Source: Rhizobium sp. ACO-34A (GTDB lineage: Bacteria; Pseudomonadota; Alphaproteobacteria; Rhizobiales; Rhizobiaceae). Taken from it: DNA of 64,000 nt. This document shows positions 34,799 through 43,182 of this stretch, one piece after another (positions within the stretch are counted from its first letter, which is position 1; each line of letters opens with the position of its first letter). A model generated the notes under the pieces. It saw nothing but the letters and a program-made list of their open reading frames with translations. It ran no database searches and was not told the origin of the DNA. A program made the translations under genes and the position numbers. The DNA is taken from positions 2,979,001 through 3,043,000 of the forward strand of contig CP021371.1 in assembly GCA_002600635.1 (NCBI GenBank), in the 5' to 3' direction.

Positions 34799-35773
34799 AT
34801 GACTGCCCGCCATACAAAGGTGTTGATCATCGGCTCAGGCCCAGCCGGATATACGGCTGCGATCTATGCCGCCCGCGCCATGCTGAAGCCGGTTCTCATC
34901 GCCGGCATGGAACAGGGCGGTCAGCTGATGATCACGACCGACGTCGAAAACTATCCCGGCTTTGGCGACCCGATCCAGGGTCCGTGGCTGATGGAACAGA
35001 TGCTGAAGCAGGCAACCCATGTCGGCGCAGAGATCGTCAACGATCTGGTGACCGAGGTTGACGTTTCCCGTCGTCCCTTCACCGCCCGCACCGATTCGGG
35101 GGCGGTATGGACCGCCGACACGCTCATCATCGCCACCGGCGCCAAGGCCAAGTGGCTCGGCATCGAGAGCGAGCAGCATTTCCAGGGCTTCGGCGTTTCG
35201 GCCTGTGCCACCTGCGATGGCTTCTTCTATCGCAACAAGGACGTCATCGTGGTCGGCGGCGGCAACTCCGCCGTGGAAGAGGCGCTGTACCTCTCCCACA
35301 TCGCCAAGTCGGTGACCGTGGTGCACCGCCGCGACAGCTTCCGTTCGGAAAAGATCCTGCAGGAGCGCCTCTTCGCCAAGGACAATATCCGCGTTCTCTG
35401 GAACACCGAAGTTGCCGAAATCACCGGCGCGCCGGCCAAGCCGCCGATGCCGCCGTCTGTCAGCGGCGTGAAGCTGCGCGACACGCTGACGGGCGCCGTC
35501 ACCGAAACACCGATCGACGGCGTCTTCGTCGCGATCGGCCATGCGCCTGCGGTCGAACTGTTCAAGGGCAAGCTGAAGCTCAAGTCGAACGGCTATCTCT
35601 GGACCGCTGCCGACAGCACGGCCACGGATGTGGCAGGGGTCTTCGCCGCCGGCGACGTTACCGACGACATCTACCGGCAGGCGATCACCGCTGCCGGCAT
35701 GGGCTGCATGGCAGCGCTTGAAGCCGAGCGCTTCCTGGGCGCGCTGCCGGTACAGGCCGAAGCTGCGGAGTAA
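34799..35773 (+). CDS. trxB: Thioredoxin reductase
   Basis: 324 residues. The N-terminal FAD site is I-I-G-S-G-P-A-G-Y-T-A-A. The redox disulfide C136-A-T-C139 sits in S-A-C-A-T-C-D-G, the NADPH site has V-V-G-G-G-N-S-A-V-E-E, and the C-terminal FAD motif is G-V-F-A-A-G-D-V-T-D. It transfers electrons from NADPH to thioredoxin in the cytoplasm. Ribosome site AAAGGAA 7 bases before ATG 34799. The next gene (LysR, LsrB-type) starts 21 bases downstream and is likely co-transcribed. Confidence 0.97.
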   Translation: MTARHTKVLIIGSGPAGYTAAIYAARAMLKPVLIAGMEQGGQLMITTDVENYPGFGDPIQGPWLMEQMLKQATHVGAEIVNDLVTEVDVSRRPFTARTDSGAVWTADTLIIATGAKAKWLGIESEQHFQGFGVSACATCDGFFYRNKDVIVVGGGNSAVEEALYLSHIAKSVTVVHRRDSFRSEKILQERLFAKDNIRVLWNTEVAEITGAPAKPPMPPSVSGVKLRDTLTGAVTETPIDGVFVAIGHAPAVELFKGKLKLKSNGYLWTAADSTATDVAGVFAAGDVTDDIYRQAITAAGMGCMAALEAERFLGALPVQAEAAE

Positions 35774-35793
35774 TGGTCATGAGAGGGGGTGGC

Positions 35794-36690
35794 ATGCCGT
35801 TGGATTGGGACAAGTTGCGCATTTTTCATTCGGCCGCAGAAGCTGGGTCCTTCACCCATGCGGCCGACAAGCTGCATCTTTCCCAGTCGGCGATCAGCCG
35901 CCAGGTCAGCGCGCTGGAACAGGATATCGGCGTCAAGCTGTTCCACCGCCACGCGCGCGGCCTTATCCTCACCGAACAGGGCGAATTGCTTTACCGCACC
36001 GCCCATGACGTGCTGCTGAAGCTCGAAACGGTGAAGATGCAGCTCACCGAGACGACGGAGAAGCCGAGCGGCAAGCTCCGCGTCACGACGACCGTCGGTC
36101 TCGGCCAGGGCTGGCTGACGGACAAGGTGCAGGAATTCCTGCAGCTTTACCCGGACATGTCCATCCAGCTCATCCTCGACAACGAGGAACTGGACGTGAA
36201 CATGCGTCATGCCGACTGCGCCATCCGCCTGCGCCAGCCTCAGCAATCCGACCTCATCCAGCGCAAGCTCTTCACCGTGCATATGCACGTTTATGCGGCA
36301 CCGTCCTACATCAACCGCTATGGCGAGCCACAGTCGATCGAGGATCTCGACAACCACCGCATCATAACGTTCGGCGAGCCGGCTCCCGGCTACCTTCTGG
36401 ACGTGAACTGGCTGGAAGTCGCCGGACGTTCGTCCGACAACCCGCGAATGCCGCATCTCCAGATCAACAGCCAGACCTCGATCAAGCGGGCCTGCCTCCT
36501 GGGAATCGGTCTCGCCTGCCTTCCGGATTACATCGTCGGTCGCGATCCCGGACTGATTCAGCTGTCACTCAGCGCCGACGTGCCCTCGTTCGACACTTAT
36601 TTCTGCTATCCGGACGAAATGAAAAATGCTGCAAAGTTGAAAGTCTTTAGAGACTTCATCGTCGCAAAGGCCAGAAATTGGAACTTTTAG
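35794..36690 (+). CDS. lsrB: LysR-family regulator LsrB/VtlR
   Basis: 298 residues. The HTH is in F-T-H-A-A-D-K-L-H-L-S-Q-S-A-I-S-R-Q-V, and the opening M-P-L-D-W-D-K-L-R-I-F is typical of rhizobial LsrB and Brucella/Agrobacterium VtlR. The position directly after trxB and next to the AbcR sRNA is the conserved context. In relatives this protein responds to redox conditions, controls surface polysaccharide and stress genes, and activates abcR. Cysteines in the effector domain (D-C-A-I-R, R-A-C-L-L, L-A-C-L-P, F-C-Y-P) could be redox-sensitive. ATG 35794 was chosen because GAGAGGGGG precedes it; the frame extends back to 35773. Confidence 0.92.
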   Translation: MPLDWDKLRIFHSAAEAGSFTHAADKLHLSQSAISRQVSALEQDIGVKLFHRHARGLILTEQGELLYRTAHDVLLKLETVKMQLTETTEKPSGKLRVTTTVGLGQGWLTDKVQEFLQLYPDMSIQLILDNEELDVNMRHADCAIRLRQPQQSDLIQRKLFTVHMHVYAAPSYINRYGEPQSIEDLDNHRIITFGEPAPGYLLDVNWLEVAGRSSDNPRMPHLQINSQTSIKRACLLGIGLACLPDYIVGRDPGLIQLSLSADVPSFDTYFCYPDEMKNAAKLKVFRDFIVAKARNWNF

Positions 36691-36728
36691 GCCGTTTTTG
36701 CAGCAAAACGAGCAGGCCTGCACATCAC

Positions 36729-36783
36729 GCATGCCTGACATGCATAAAAAAGCATTGTTCACTGCACAAAAAACCACCATATC
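36729..36783 (+). promoter_or_regulatory. Candidate promoter and LysR site for abcR
   Basis: Perfect dyad GCATG-CCTGA-CATGC (36729-36743), then TTGTTC (36755-36760), 17 bases, CATATC (36778-36783). The dyad is centred about 54 bases upstream of the predicted start (near 36790), a usual place for a LysR-type activator; LsrB/VtlR is the obvious candidate. Confidence 0.45.
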
Positions 36784-36789
36784 GCTCAT

Positions 36790-36908
36790 AGCTGATGCAC
36801 ATGGTGGCTTTCCTCCCAGTTCCACCGCAGCAGCTGTTCCCCTCTGGAGGTTTTTTGACCTTCACACTTCAAAGGGCCCTGGAGCAATCCGGTGGCCCTC
36901 TTTTTTTT
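36790..36908 (+). ncRNA. abcR: AbcR-family (alpha-r15) trans-acting small RNA
   Basis: About 119 nt, no coding frame. A 5' hairpin GGTGG ... CCACC exposes CTTTCCTCCCAGTT in its loop, an anti-Shine-Dalgarno sequence typical of AbcR. A second pyrimidine-rich segment TTCCCCTCTGG follows. The 3' end is an intrinsic terminator (AGGGCC...GGCCCT at 36873-36898, GNRA loop GCAA, then T8 at 36901-36908). The location, between the LsrB/VtlR gene and an ArsR-type gene, matches S. meliloti and Agrobacterium AbcR1/AbcR2, which repress ABC transporter mRNAs with Hfq. Only one copy is seen here. 5' end is predicted, not observed. Confidence 0.8.
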
Positions 36909-37085
36909 CCATGTCACTCCACACGCTGCAGTCATGATGAATGGAAGTTCGCCGATTCTGAAAAATTTCAAGGACTGTCCCTAAAATGAGCCAACCGGAG
37001 GGATGGGTTTACCGTTACCTAAGTTGACACCTCAGTTCGTCCCCATATTTGAATTGCTTCCACTCCGATACGGAATCACCACCAT

Positions 37086-37379
37086 ATGAATCTTGACGAG
37101 ATCCTCAAAGCGCTTGCACATCCCGCAAGGATCGAAATGCTCGTGTGGCTCAAACAACCCGAGATCCATTTCCCAGACCGCCCTCATCCGATGGAAATGG
37201 GCGTCAGCGCAGGACAGTTCGAACGCTGCGGCCTTTCGCAGTCCACGGTATCCGCCCATCTCACCACGCTGCAGCGCGCCGGCCTTGTGCTGTCCACCCG
37301 CGTTGGCCAGTGGGTGCTGTATCGCCGCAACGAGGAAGCGATCGGCAAATTCCTCGCCGCCTTGAACACAGCGCTCTGA
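37086..37379 (+). CDS. ArsR/SmtB-family regulator
   Basis: 97 residues, a complete winged HTH: I-L-K-A-L-A-H-P-A-R-I-E-M-L-V-W-L, then C-G-L-S-Q-S-T-V-S-A-H-L-T-T-L-Q-R-A-G-L-V. No CXC metal motif of ArsR proper is seen, so the signal is unknown. It lies 72 bases upstream of, and on the same strand as, an old-yellow-enzyme gene, which it probably represses. The 72-base gap has inverted repeats suited to a dimeric regulator. The homologous position in S. meliloti also has an ArsR-type gene beyond AbcR. Weak ribosome site before ATG 37086. Confidence 0.88.
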   Translation: MNLDEILKALAHPARIEMLVWLKQPEIHFPDRPHPMEMGVSAGQFERCGLSQSTVSAHLTTLQRAGLVLSTRVGQWVLYRRNEEAIGKFLAALNTAL

Positions 37380-37392
37380 GACACCAGATTTG

Positions 37393-37439
37393 AATTTCCA
37401 GGATAATCCACCCATCCCCCATCGGATAATTTGGAAATT
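37393..37439. promoter_or_regulatory. Inverted repeat between ArsR-type gene and alkene reductase
   Basis: AATTTCCA (37393-37400) and TGGAAATT (37432-37439) form 8-bp arms 31 bases apart, and GGATAAT is directly repeated at 37401 and 37424. Possible operator for the adjacent ArsR-type protein. Confidence 0.4.
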
Positions 37440-37451
37440 TAGAGAGGTCTC

Positions 37452-38561
37452 ATGTCCAGCCTTTTCGACCCCATAAAGCTTGGCCGCGCAACGCTCGCCA
37501 ATCGCATTGCCATGGCTCCGCTGACCCGCAACCGCTCGCCGGGTGCCATACCGAACGATCTCAACGTCACCTATTACGAACAACGTGCGTCGGCAGGCCT
37601 GATCATTACCGAGGGCACGCCGATCACCCAGCAGGGCCAGGGCTATGCGCAGGTTCCCGGCCTCTATCTTCCCGAAGCGGTCGAAGGCTGGAAGCGCGTC
37701 ACTTCCGCCGTGCATTCGGCCGGCGGCAAGATCGCCGTCCAGCTCTGGCATGTCGGCCGAATTTCCCATACCTCGCTGCAGCCCGGCGGCGCGGCTCCCG
37801 TCGCCCCTTCCGCTATCCGCGCCAAGTCCAAGACCTACATCATCAACGATGACGGCACCGGCGCGTTCGCCGACACGTCCGAGCCCCGCGCCCTCGACAT
37901 ATCCGAAATCCCCGGCATTCTTGAGGATTACCGCCGCGCTGCACGTGCAGCTGTCGAGGCCGGTTTCGATGCCGTCGAGATCCACGCCGCCAACGGCTAC
38001 CTGATCGACCAGTTCCTGCGCGCCGACACCAATCACCGCACGGACGCCTATGGCGGATCGATCGAAAACCGTATCCGCTTCGCAATCGAAGTGGTAGAGG
38101 CAATCGTGAACGAGATCGGCGCAGACCGCACCGGCATCCGCATTTCTCCGGTCACCCCGGCAAACGACGCCTCCGACCCGGACCCGCAGCCCCTTTTCAA
38201 TGCACTCGTGGAAAAGCTCGCCGCCTATGACCTCGCCTTCATCCATGTGATCGAAGGCGCCACCGGCGGCCCGCGCGACAACCTTCCCTTCGACTGGGCC
38301 GGCCTGAAGGCAGCCTACCGCTCCAAGGGCGGCAAGGCCGTCTGGATGGTCAACAATGGCTATGATCGCGATATGGCGATCGAAGCCGTCGAAACCGGCC
38401 GCGCCGACATGGTTTCCTTCGGCAAGCTCTTCATCTCCAACCCGGACCTCGTTCAACGGCTGAAGGAAAACGCCCCTCTCAACGAGGCGGATCGCGACAC
38501 CTTCTACGGCGGTGGTGCGGAGGGTTACACCAACTACCCGACGCTGGCGCTTTCCGCCTGA
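37452..38561 (+). CDS. Alkene reductase, old yellow enzyme family (NemA-like)
   Basis: 369 residues, FMN-binding TIM barrel. Landmarks are the start L-F-D-P-I-K-L-G-R-A-T-L-A-N-R-I with A-P-L-T-R-N-R, the active-site region V-E-I-H-A-A-N-G-Y-L-I-D-Q-F-L with N-H-R-T-D-A-Y-G-G-S, and the C-terminal phosphate loop M-V-S-F-G-K-L-F-I-S-N-P. The usual H-x-x-N pair is visible as H-A-A-N. It reduces electrophilic alkenes such as N-ethylmaleimide, enones or nitroesters with NADPH. An upstream ArsR-type gene probably controls it in response to electrophiles. Ends at a strong terminator. Confidence 0.92.
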   Translation: MSSLFDPIKLGRATLANRIAMAPLTRNRSPGAIPNDLNVTYYEQRASAGLIITEGTPITQQGQGYAQVPGLYLPEAVEGWKRVTSAVHSAGGKIAVQLWHVGRISHTSLQPGGAAPVAPSAIRAKSKTYIINDDGTGAFADTSEPRALDISEIPGILEDYRRAARAAVEAGFDAVEIHAANGYLIDQFLRADTNHRTDAYGGSIENRIRFAIEVVEAIVNEIGADRTGIRISPVTPANDASDPDPQPLFNALVEKLAAYDLAFIHVIEGATGGPRDNLPFDWAGLKAAYRSKGGKAVWMVNNGYDRDMAIEAVETGRADMVSFGKLFISNPDLVQRLKENAPLNEADRDTFYGGGAEGYTNYPTLALSA

Positions 38562-38580
38562 GCATCACGGCAGACACACG

Positions 38581-38612
38581 AATGCCCCGCTGCCGCGGGG
38601 CATTTTTCTTTT
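38581..38612 (+). terminator. Terminator after the alkene reductase
   Basis: 10-bp stem AATGCCCCGC / GCGGGGCATT with loop TGCC, followed by TTTCTTTT. Strong plus-strand terminator; it also lies just past the end of the convergent minus-strand gene. Confidence 0.85.
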
Positions 38613-38624
38613 GAGCGTTCCTAC

Positions 38625-39011
38625 CTATCTCAGGCTGCGGAACGCTAAGCGAACCGATATCCCGAACATCAGCGCACCGTTCGTCGGATGCAACGCCGCC
38701 ACCAGCGGCATATCGACCTCCCGCCCCACCACGACCACGGCGATCTGCAGGAGATAGCTTGTCGCCAGCACCGCCGTCAGTTCACGAACGGCGATCAGCC
38801 GAGGCGACATGAATGCCTGCGCCAGCATCCCGAGGATCGGCAGAGTGATGAGGCTGCCGACGATGCGGTGCACGTCCCAGTCAACCCCGCCCCCGAAGAT
38901 CGCCATGCCTGCGAGGTCGAACTGGATGCCGATGCCCGCGCTGGTCAGGATCGCCATCCCCGTGAAGACGAGGCTCGCGGGAGCCGGCTTTATGTCTATC
39001 CGCACACTCAT
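38625..39011 (-). CDS. Four-helix membrane protein, DUF6220-like
   Basis: 128 residues with four hydrophobic segments (about 13-35, 47-68, 73-95, 102-122). The pattern of an N-terminal helix, D-W-D-V-H-R-I-V-G-S, and later M-P-L-V-A-A-L-H-P-T-N-G resembles DUF6220 small membrane proteins with conserved His residues. Function unknown. Its start overlaps the stop of the upstream NAD(P)-binding protein gene by four bases (ATGA), so the two are translationally coupled and probably act together. Confidence 0.7.
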   Translation of the reverse strand: MSVRIDIKPAPASLVFTGMAILTSAGIGIQFDLAGMAIFGGGVDWDVHRIVGSLITLPILGMLAQAFMSPRLIAVRELTAVLATSYLLQIAVVVVGREVDMPLVAALHPTNGALMFGISVRLAFRSLR

Positions 39012-40066
39012 GCCGCTCTCCCGGTAGAGGAAGCCGATATCGAACCCGGCTGGCTATCTTGGTTCTCTGTCCGGGATACCCCGTCCACTCGTTCAGGAAG
39101 GCAGCCAAGGCTTGCCAGCGTGGTCGCGACAGCCTCGTCGATGGGTGTCCGCGGCTCCTCCCCGAGAAACTCGATGAGGTTCCGATTGTCCATCATGACC
39201 TCCCGGCTCCAGAGGTAACGCATTTCGAGAAGTTCCCGAAAGAGCGGCACGAAGGGCGATGCGACCATGGCCGGCAGCCACGGGAAGCGCTTCAGCTTGA
39301 GATCCGGTCGTCCCGTGACCCGGCGGATGGAAGCCGCCAGTTCGCTACCGTCCCGGTCCCGGAAACCCGCCATATGGAAGCGCGCGAAGGTCGGCAACCG
39401 GTCGGCATGCTCCAGCAGGCGCACCATGGTCTCAGCGACATCCGGCAGATAGGCCCATTGATGCCCAACGCCGGGCGACGACGGGTTGGTGATCGCGGCA
39501 ACAGGCGCACCGGGCTTGATGACACCCTGAGCAAACCAGTTATTGCCGGCAGCGGGACCGAAGAAATCACCTGCCCGGACAATCAGCACCGGCACACCGT
39601 CGGCGGCCGCGGCTTCCAGCCGGCGCTCGAGCTCGACTCGGATCCGCCCCTTGCGGGTCACCGGATGCTGCGGACTATCTTCGCGAACCAGCGGAAAACT
39701 GTCCGGTCCGAAATTGTAGATCGTCCCCGGCATCAGGATGCGAGCGCCGTGACGCTTTGCGGCGGCAATCGTGCTGTCGATCATCGGCAGCACCAGCTTG
39801 CCCCAGTTGCGATAACCCGGCGGATTGACGCCATGGACGATGAGGCTCGCGCCCCGGGCCGCATCCATCACATCGGCACCGTTCATCGCATCGCCCTGTA
39901 CCCACTGGTACTGCGGTATCCGCGCCTGCATTTCGGATGCTCGGCGATGCATTGCCCGGACACGATAACCCCGTTCTGCCAGCTTTGCGGCGACCGCGCC
40001 GCCGATACCGCCGGTGGCGCCGAGAACAAGGGCTACGGGGGGAAGAATGACTGCTGTCTCTGTCAT
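39008..40066 (-). CDS. NAD(P)-dependent epimerase/dehydratase-like oxidoreductase
   Basis: 352 residues, Rossmann fold. The N-terminal nucleotide site is A-L-V-L-G-A-T-G-G-I-G-G (about 13-24), then typical extended-SDR/NmrA-like features, including the segment P-G-T-I-Y-N-F-G-P. The strict Y-x-x-x-K motif is not obvious, so enzymatic activity is uncertain. ATG 40066 has AAGGAG 8 bases upstream; the track-length start at 40093 does not. Operon with the DUF6220-like gene. Divergent from a LysR gene, its probable regulator. Confidence 0.8.
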   Translation of the reverse strand: MTETAVILPPVALVLGATGGIGGAVAAKLAERGYRVRAMHRRASEMQARIPQYQWVQGDAMNGADVMDAARGASLIVHGVNPPGYRNWGKLVLPMIDSTIAAAKRHGARILMPGTIYNFGPDSFPLVREDSPQHPVTRKGRIRVELERRLEAAAADGVPVLIVRAGDFFGPAAGNNWFAQGVIKPGAPVAAITNPSSPGVGHQWAYLPDVAETMVRLLEHADRLPTFARFHMAGFRDRDGSELAASIRRVTGRPDLKLKRFPWLPAMVASPFVPLFRELLEMRYLWSREVMMDNRNLIEFLGEEPRTPIDEAVATTLASLGCLPERVDGVSRTENQDSQPGSISASSTGRAA

Positions 40067-40124
40067 GGTCTGAACTCCTTCGTTTCGATGCAAGGAGTAT
40101 CCAACGCGCCGACGATATACGGAA

Positions 40125-40152
40125 TTGCCAGAATTTCTTTAGTTGCTATACA
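40125..40152 (+). promoter_or_regulatory. Candidate promoter giving a leaderless LysR mRNA
   Basis: TTGCCA (40125-40130), 16 bases, TATACA (40147-40152). The predicted start at about 40158-40160 coincides with the ATG at 40160, and no ribosome site is present. Confidence 0.45.
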
Positions 40153-40159
40153 TTAATGC

Positions 40160-41050
40160 ATGAGCACTGAACTGACCTGGGATTACTACCGCACTTTCCT
40201 CGCAGTTCTGCGCGAGGGATCGCTTTCGGCCGCCGCGCGCGAACTCGGCCTGACGCAGCCAACCGTCGGCCGCCATATCGACGCGCTGGAACAGGCTGGC
40301 GGCGGACCGCTCTTCCTGCGCACGCCGAAAGGCCTGCTGCCAACGGAAACTGCCAGGCAGATGCGCCCCCACGCCGAAGCCATGGCGGCAACGGCGGCAG
40401 CATTGGAGCGAGCCGCCTCCGGGCGATCCGACACGGTGACCGGAACCGTGCGCATCAGCGCCAGCGAAGTGATCGGCATCGAGGTGCTTCCGCCGATCCT
40501 TGCGGAGCTGCAGGAAGCCCATCCCGGCCTGGATATCGAACTCTCCGCATCCGATGAGGTGGAAGACCTGCTGAATCAGGCGGCAGACATCGCCATACGC
40601 ATGGTCCAGCCTGCTCAGGATGCCCTGCTCTCCCGCCGCATCGGGCGCATTCCACTCGGCTTCTATGCCCATCGTGGCTATCTCTCCCGCCATGGCACGC
40701 CGCAATCTCTGGCCGAGCTTGCAGAACATCGCCTCATCGGCTTCGACCGGCACCTCGCCTATATCCGCAGCATTCTTGCCGGAAGGCCCGATCTCGCGGA
40801 CACGCATTTCGCCTTCCGCACGGACAGCAACCTTGCGCAATTCGCGGCAATCCGGGCCGGCGTGGGCGTCGGCATGTGTCAGGACGGGCTTGCAAGGCGC
40901 TTTCCGGATCTCGTATCGGTTCTCCCCGGCGCATTGGGGCTCTCGCTCGACACCTATGTCGTGATGCATGAGAGCCTGAAAACCGCCCCCCGCTGCCGCG
41001 TTGCCTTCGATGCACTGGTCAGGGGGTTGCTGGACTATATCGATCAATAG
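40160..41050 (+). CDS. LysR-family regulator divergent from the SDR-like operon
   Basis: 296 residues. The HTH covers about 18-40 (S-L-S-A-A-A-R-E-L-G-L-T-Q-P-T-V-G-R-H-I) followed by a LysR effector domain. It probably regulates the divergent oxidoreductase/DUF6220 pair and itself. A good promoter ends only 7 bases before the ATG, with no Shine-Dalgarno, so the message may be leaderless. A VOC-family gene starts 10 bases downstream on the same strand and is likely in the same transcript. Confidence 0.88.
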   Translation: MSTELTWDYYRTFLAVLREGSLSAAARELGLTQPTVGRHIDALEQAGGGPLFLRTPKGLLPTETARQMRPHAEAMAATAAALERAASGRSDTVTGTVRISASEVIGIEVLPPILAELQEAHPGLDIELSASDEVEDLLNQAADIAIRMVQPAQDALLSRRIGRIPLGFYAHRGYLSRHGTPQSLAELAEHRLIGFDRHLAYIRSILAGRPDLADTHFAFRTDSNLAQFAAIRAGVGVGMCQDGLARRFPDLVSVLPGALGLSLDTYVVMHESLKTAPRCRVAFDALVRGLLDYIDQ

Positions 41051-41060
41051 GAATGCAGGA

Positions 41061-41537
41061 ATGAGCGAACTCACACGCGCCGAACGGGATGCATCGACGG
41101 GAACCGGCAACCTGCCGACCGGGGGATTTGCTCCCCTCGTCCCCGAGCTCGATGTTACCAGCATCGAGGCAAGCCTGAACTTCTGGTGCAATGGTCTCGG
41201 CTTTCGCATCACCTATGATCGCCCGGCCGCGAAATTCGCCTATATCGAGCGTCAGGGCGCCCAACTGATGCTCTGCCAGATCAACGGCAACTGGAAGACC
41301 GGCGCGCTGGAGAAACCCTTCGGACGAGGCATCAACTTCCAGATCGCCACGGACGATCTCGAACCGATACTTGAATCCTTGCGTCAACTGGATTGGCCGC
41401 TCTTCGAAACTGTGAGCGAAAGCTGGTATCGCATTGGGGAGAATCAGGAAAACGGTTCGCGGGAATTCCTCGTGCAGGACCCTGACGGCTATCTGATCCG
41501 CTTTTCCCAATCGATTGGAACGCGCTCCGTCGGCTGA
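41061..41537 (+). CDS. VOC family protein (bleomycin-resistance-like)
   Basis: 158 residues. The glyoxalase/VOC fold is indicated by P-E-L-D-V-T-S-I-E-A-S-L-N-F-W-C-N-G-L-G-F (about 28-48) and the C-terminal R-E-F-L-V-Q-D-P-D-G-Y-L-I-R-F-S. It resembles bleomycin resistance (drug-binding) proteins, but that activity is not shown by sequence. AGGA lies upstream of ATG 41061. Same transcript as the LysR gene is likely (10-base gap). Cytoplasmic. Confidence 0.82.
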   Translation: MSELTRAERDASTGTGNLPTGGFAPLVPELDVTSIEASLNFWCNGLGFRITYDRPAAKFAYIERQGAQLMLCQINGNWKTGALEKPFGRGINFQIATDDLEPILESLRQLDWPLFETVSESWYRIGENQENGSREFLVQDPDGYLIRFSQSIGTRSVG

Positions 41538-41624
41538 TAGCTGGTGTGCTAGATCGCTGAACGGCTGACGGTGACGGCAGGCGATCAAGCGCGCCGGGCG
41601 GATACTAAAAGATCGCGGCGCACG

Positions 41625-41888
41625 CTAGAGGGAAGAATTCGCCTGATGGGGATCGTCGATCTCGACCTCAGGGCGATCGCCGCCGTCGGAATATTCCTCC
41701 CGCCACTTGCCCTTTTCATCCTGGTAACTGATTTCGACCGGCTCATCGCCGACCTGCTGTTCCTGCATGACGATTCGGGCCGCTTCCAGCGCTTCATCGT
41801 GGCTGCTGAACGTCTCGGAAAACACGTTTCCGAGCTTGTAAGCCCAACCCCCATCGTGAGGAACAATCTCGTAAACGATCTTGGTCAT
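41625..41888 (-). CDS. DUF2188 domain-containing small protein
   Basis: 87 residues. The DUF2188 core is visible: Y-E-I-V-P-H-D-G-G-W-A-Y-K followed by E-T-F-S-S-H-D-E-A-L-E-A-A and a Glu/Asp-rich tail ending D-D-P-H. Function unknown; members are small acidic cytoplasmic proteins. Excellent ribosome site GGAAGGAGGAAAG just before ATG 41888, which rules out the longer frame to 41996. Monocistronic; the 164-base gap to the divergent antiporter gene shows nothing recognisable. Confidence 0.82.
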   Translation of the reverse strand: MTKIVYEIVPHDGGWAYKLGNVFSETFSSHDEALEAARIVMQEQQVGDEPVEISYQDEKGKWREEYSDGGDRPEVEIDDPHQANSSL

Positions 41889-42052
41889 TCTTTCCTCCTT
41901 CCAAGCCGGGGCATTATCACACCAAGTGGCGCAAACATCAAACGAGGCGAAAAAATGTAATCCCGGCGGGACCTTGCAACGCAAAAGACTGGACACGATA
42001 CGTTTTTAGGCAGTTGTGAGATGATCCCTCCCACCGTCAAGGCAGCGTATCC

Positions 42053-43144
42053 GTGCATAGTCTCAGTCAGGAAAAGACACTTGTCTTCCCGCTTATTGTC
42101 GCAGTCGCCAGCCTCGCGCTGGAACATGAGATCCTCGCCCTGGGGCCGGTCGTCTCGGTGGTGGCAGCGGTCGTCCTGATCGGCGCCATCGTCGTCGCCT
42201 CGCTGCGCATCGCCCACCACGCGGAAGTTCTGGCCGTGAAGGTCGGAGACCCCTACGGCACGATGATCCTGACACTTTCCGCCGTCATGGTGGAAGTCCT
42301 GATCCTCGCGATCATGATGAGCGGCGAAAGCTCGCCGACGCTGGTGCGCGACACGATCTATTCGGCGGTCATGCTGGATATCAACGGCATCCTCGGCCTT
42401 GCCGCGCTGCTGGGTGGGCTGAAGCACGGCGAACAGCCCTACAATGACGATTCCGGCAAGACCTATGGCGTGATGATCCTGACCGCCATGGGCATTTCCA
42501 TGGTCGTCCCGGAATTCATCCCGGCAGCGAAATGGCAATATTATTCGTTCTTCACCATCTTCGCGATGATCGCCCTTTACGGCCTCTTCCTGCGCATGCA
42601 GGTCGGCACGCACAGCTACTTCTTCAGCTACAGCTACCCGAGGGCCAAGCAGCGCGGACAGGAGGAACACGAACCGGAAGGGGAAAATGAACCGGCCACG
42701 CTCTCGATCGCCGTCATCATCGCCGGCGTGGTGCTGATCGGCATTCTCGCTGAAATGATGTCCGCCTTCCTGAATGTCGGCCTGAAGGATGTCGGAGCGC
42801 CGGTCGCTCTCACAGCCATTCTGGTGGCTTCCCTCTCCGCCGGCCCGGAAATCCTGACCGCATTGCGGGCCGCCCTCGCCGACCGCATGCAGGCCACAGT
42901 GAACATCGCCATGGGCGCATCGCTATCGACCGTGATTCTCACGGTGCCCGTCATGGAGGCCATCGCCCTCTACACCGGTCAACCTTTTGTGATGGCGATG
43001 TCGCCGGTGCAGACCGTCATGATCGCCATCACGCTGATTGCGGCCGCGATCAACCTGAATGACGGCGAAACCAATGCGATAGAGGGCATGACGCACTTCA
43101 TCCTGTTCGCCACCTTCATCATGCTCTCCGTCCTCGGCCTTTGA
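42053..43144 (+). CDS. ChaA-type calcium/sodium:proton antiporter (y4hA-like)
   Basis: 363 residues with about eleven hydrophobic segments. The two CaCA alpha-repeats are visible: H-H-A-E-V-L-A-V-K-V-G-D-P-Y-G-T ... V-M-V-E-V in the first half and L-S-A-G-P-E-I-L-T-A ... M-G-A-S-L-S-T-V-I-L-T in the second, with an acidic loop (about 200-220) between them. It should exchange Ca2+ or Na+/K+ for protons across the inner membrane. A similar protein in Rhizobium NGR234 is called y4hA. Start GTG 42053 has AAGG 10 bases upstream; the true start is somewhat uncertain. Confidence 0.87.
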   Translation: MHSLSQEKTLVFPLIVAVASLALEHEILALGPVVSVVAAVVLIGAIVVASLRIAHHAEVLAVKVGDPYGTMILTLSAVMVEVLILAIMMSGESSPTLVRDTIYSAVMLDINGILGLAALLGGLKHGEQPYNDDSGKTYGVMILTAMGISMVVPEFIPAAKWQYYSFFTIFAMIALYGLFLRMQVGTHSYFFSYSYPRAKQRGQEEHEPEGENEPATLSIAVIIAGVVLIGILAEMMSAFLNVGLKDVGAPVALTAILVASLSAGPEILTALRAALADRMQATVNIAMGASLSTVILTVPVMEAIALYTGQPFVMAMSPVQTVMIAITLIAAAINLNDGETNAIEGMTHFILFATFIMLSVLGL

Positions 43145-43182
43145 CACCGGGATCAAACAGGTAGCTTACGGCACTTTTGTCG

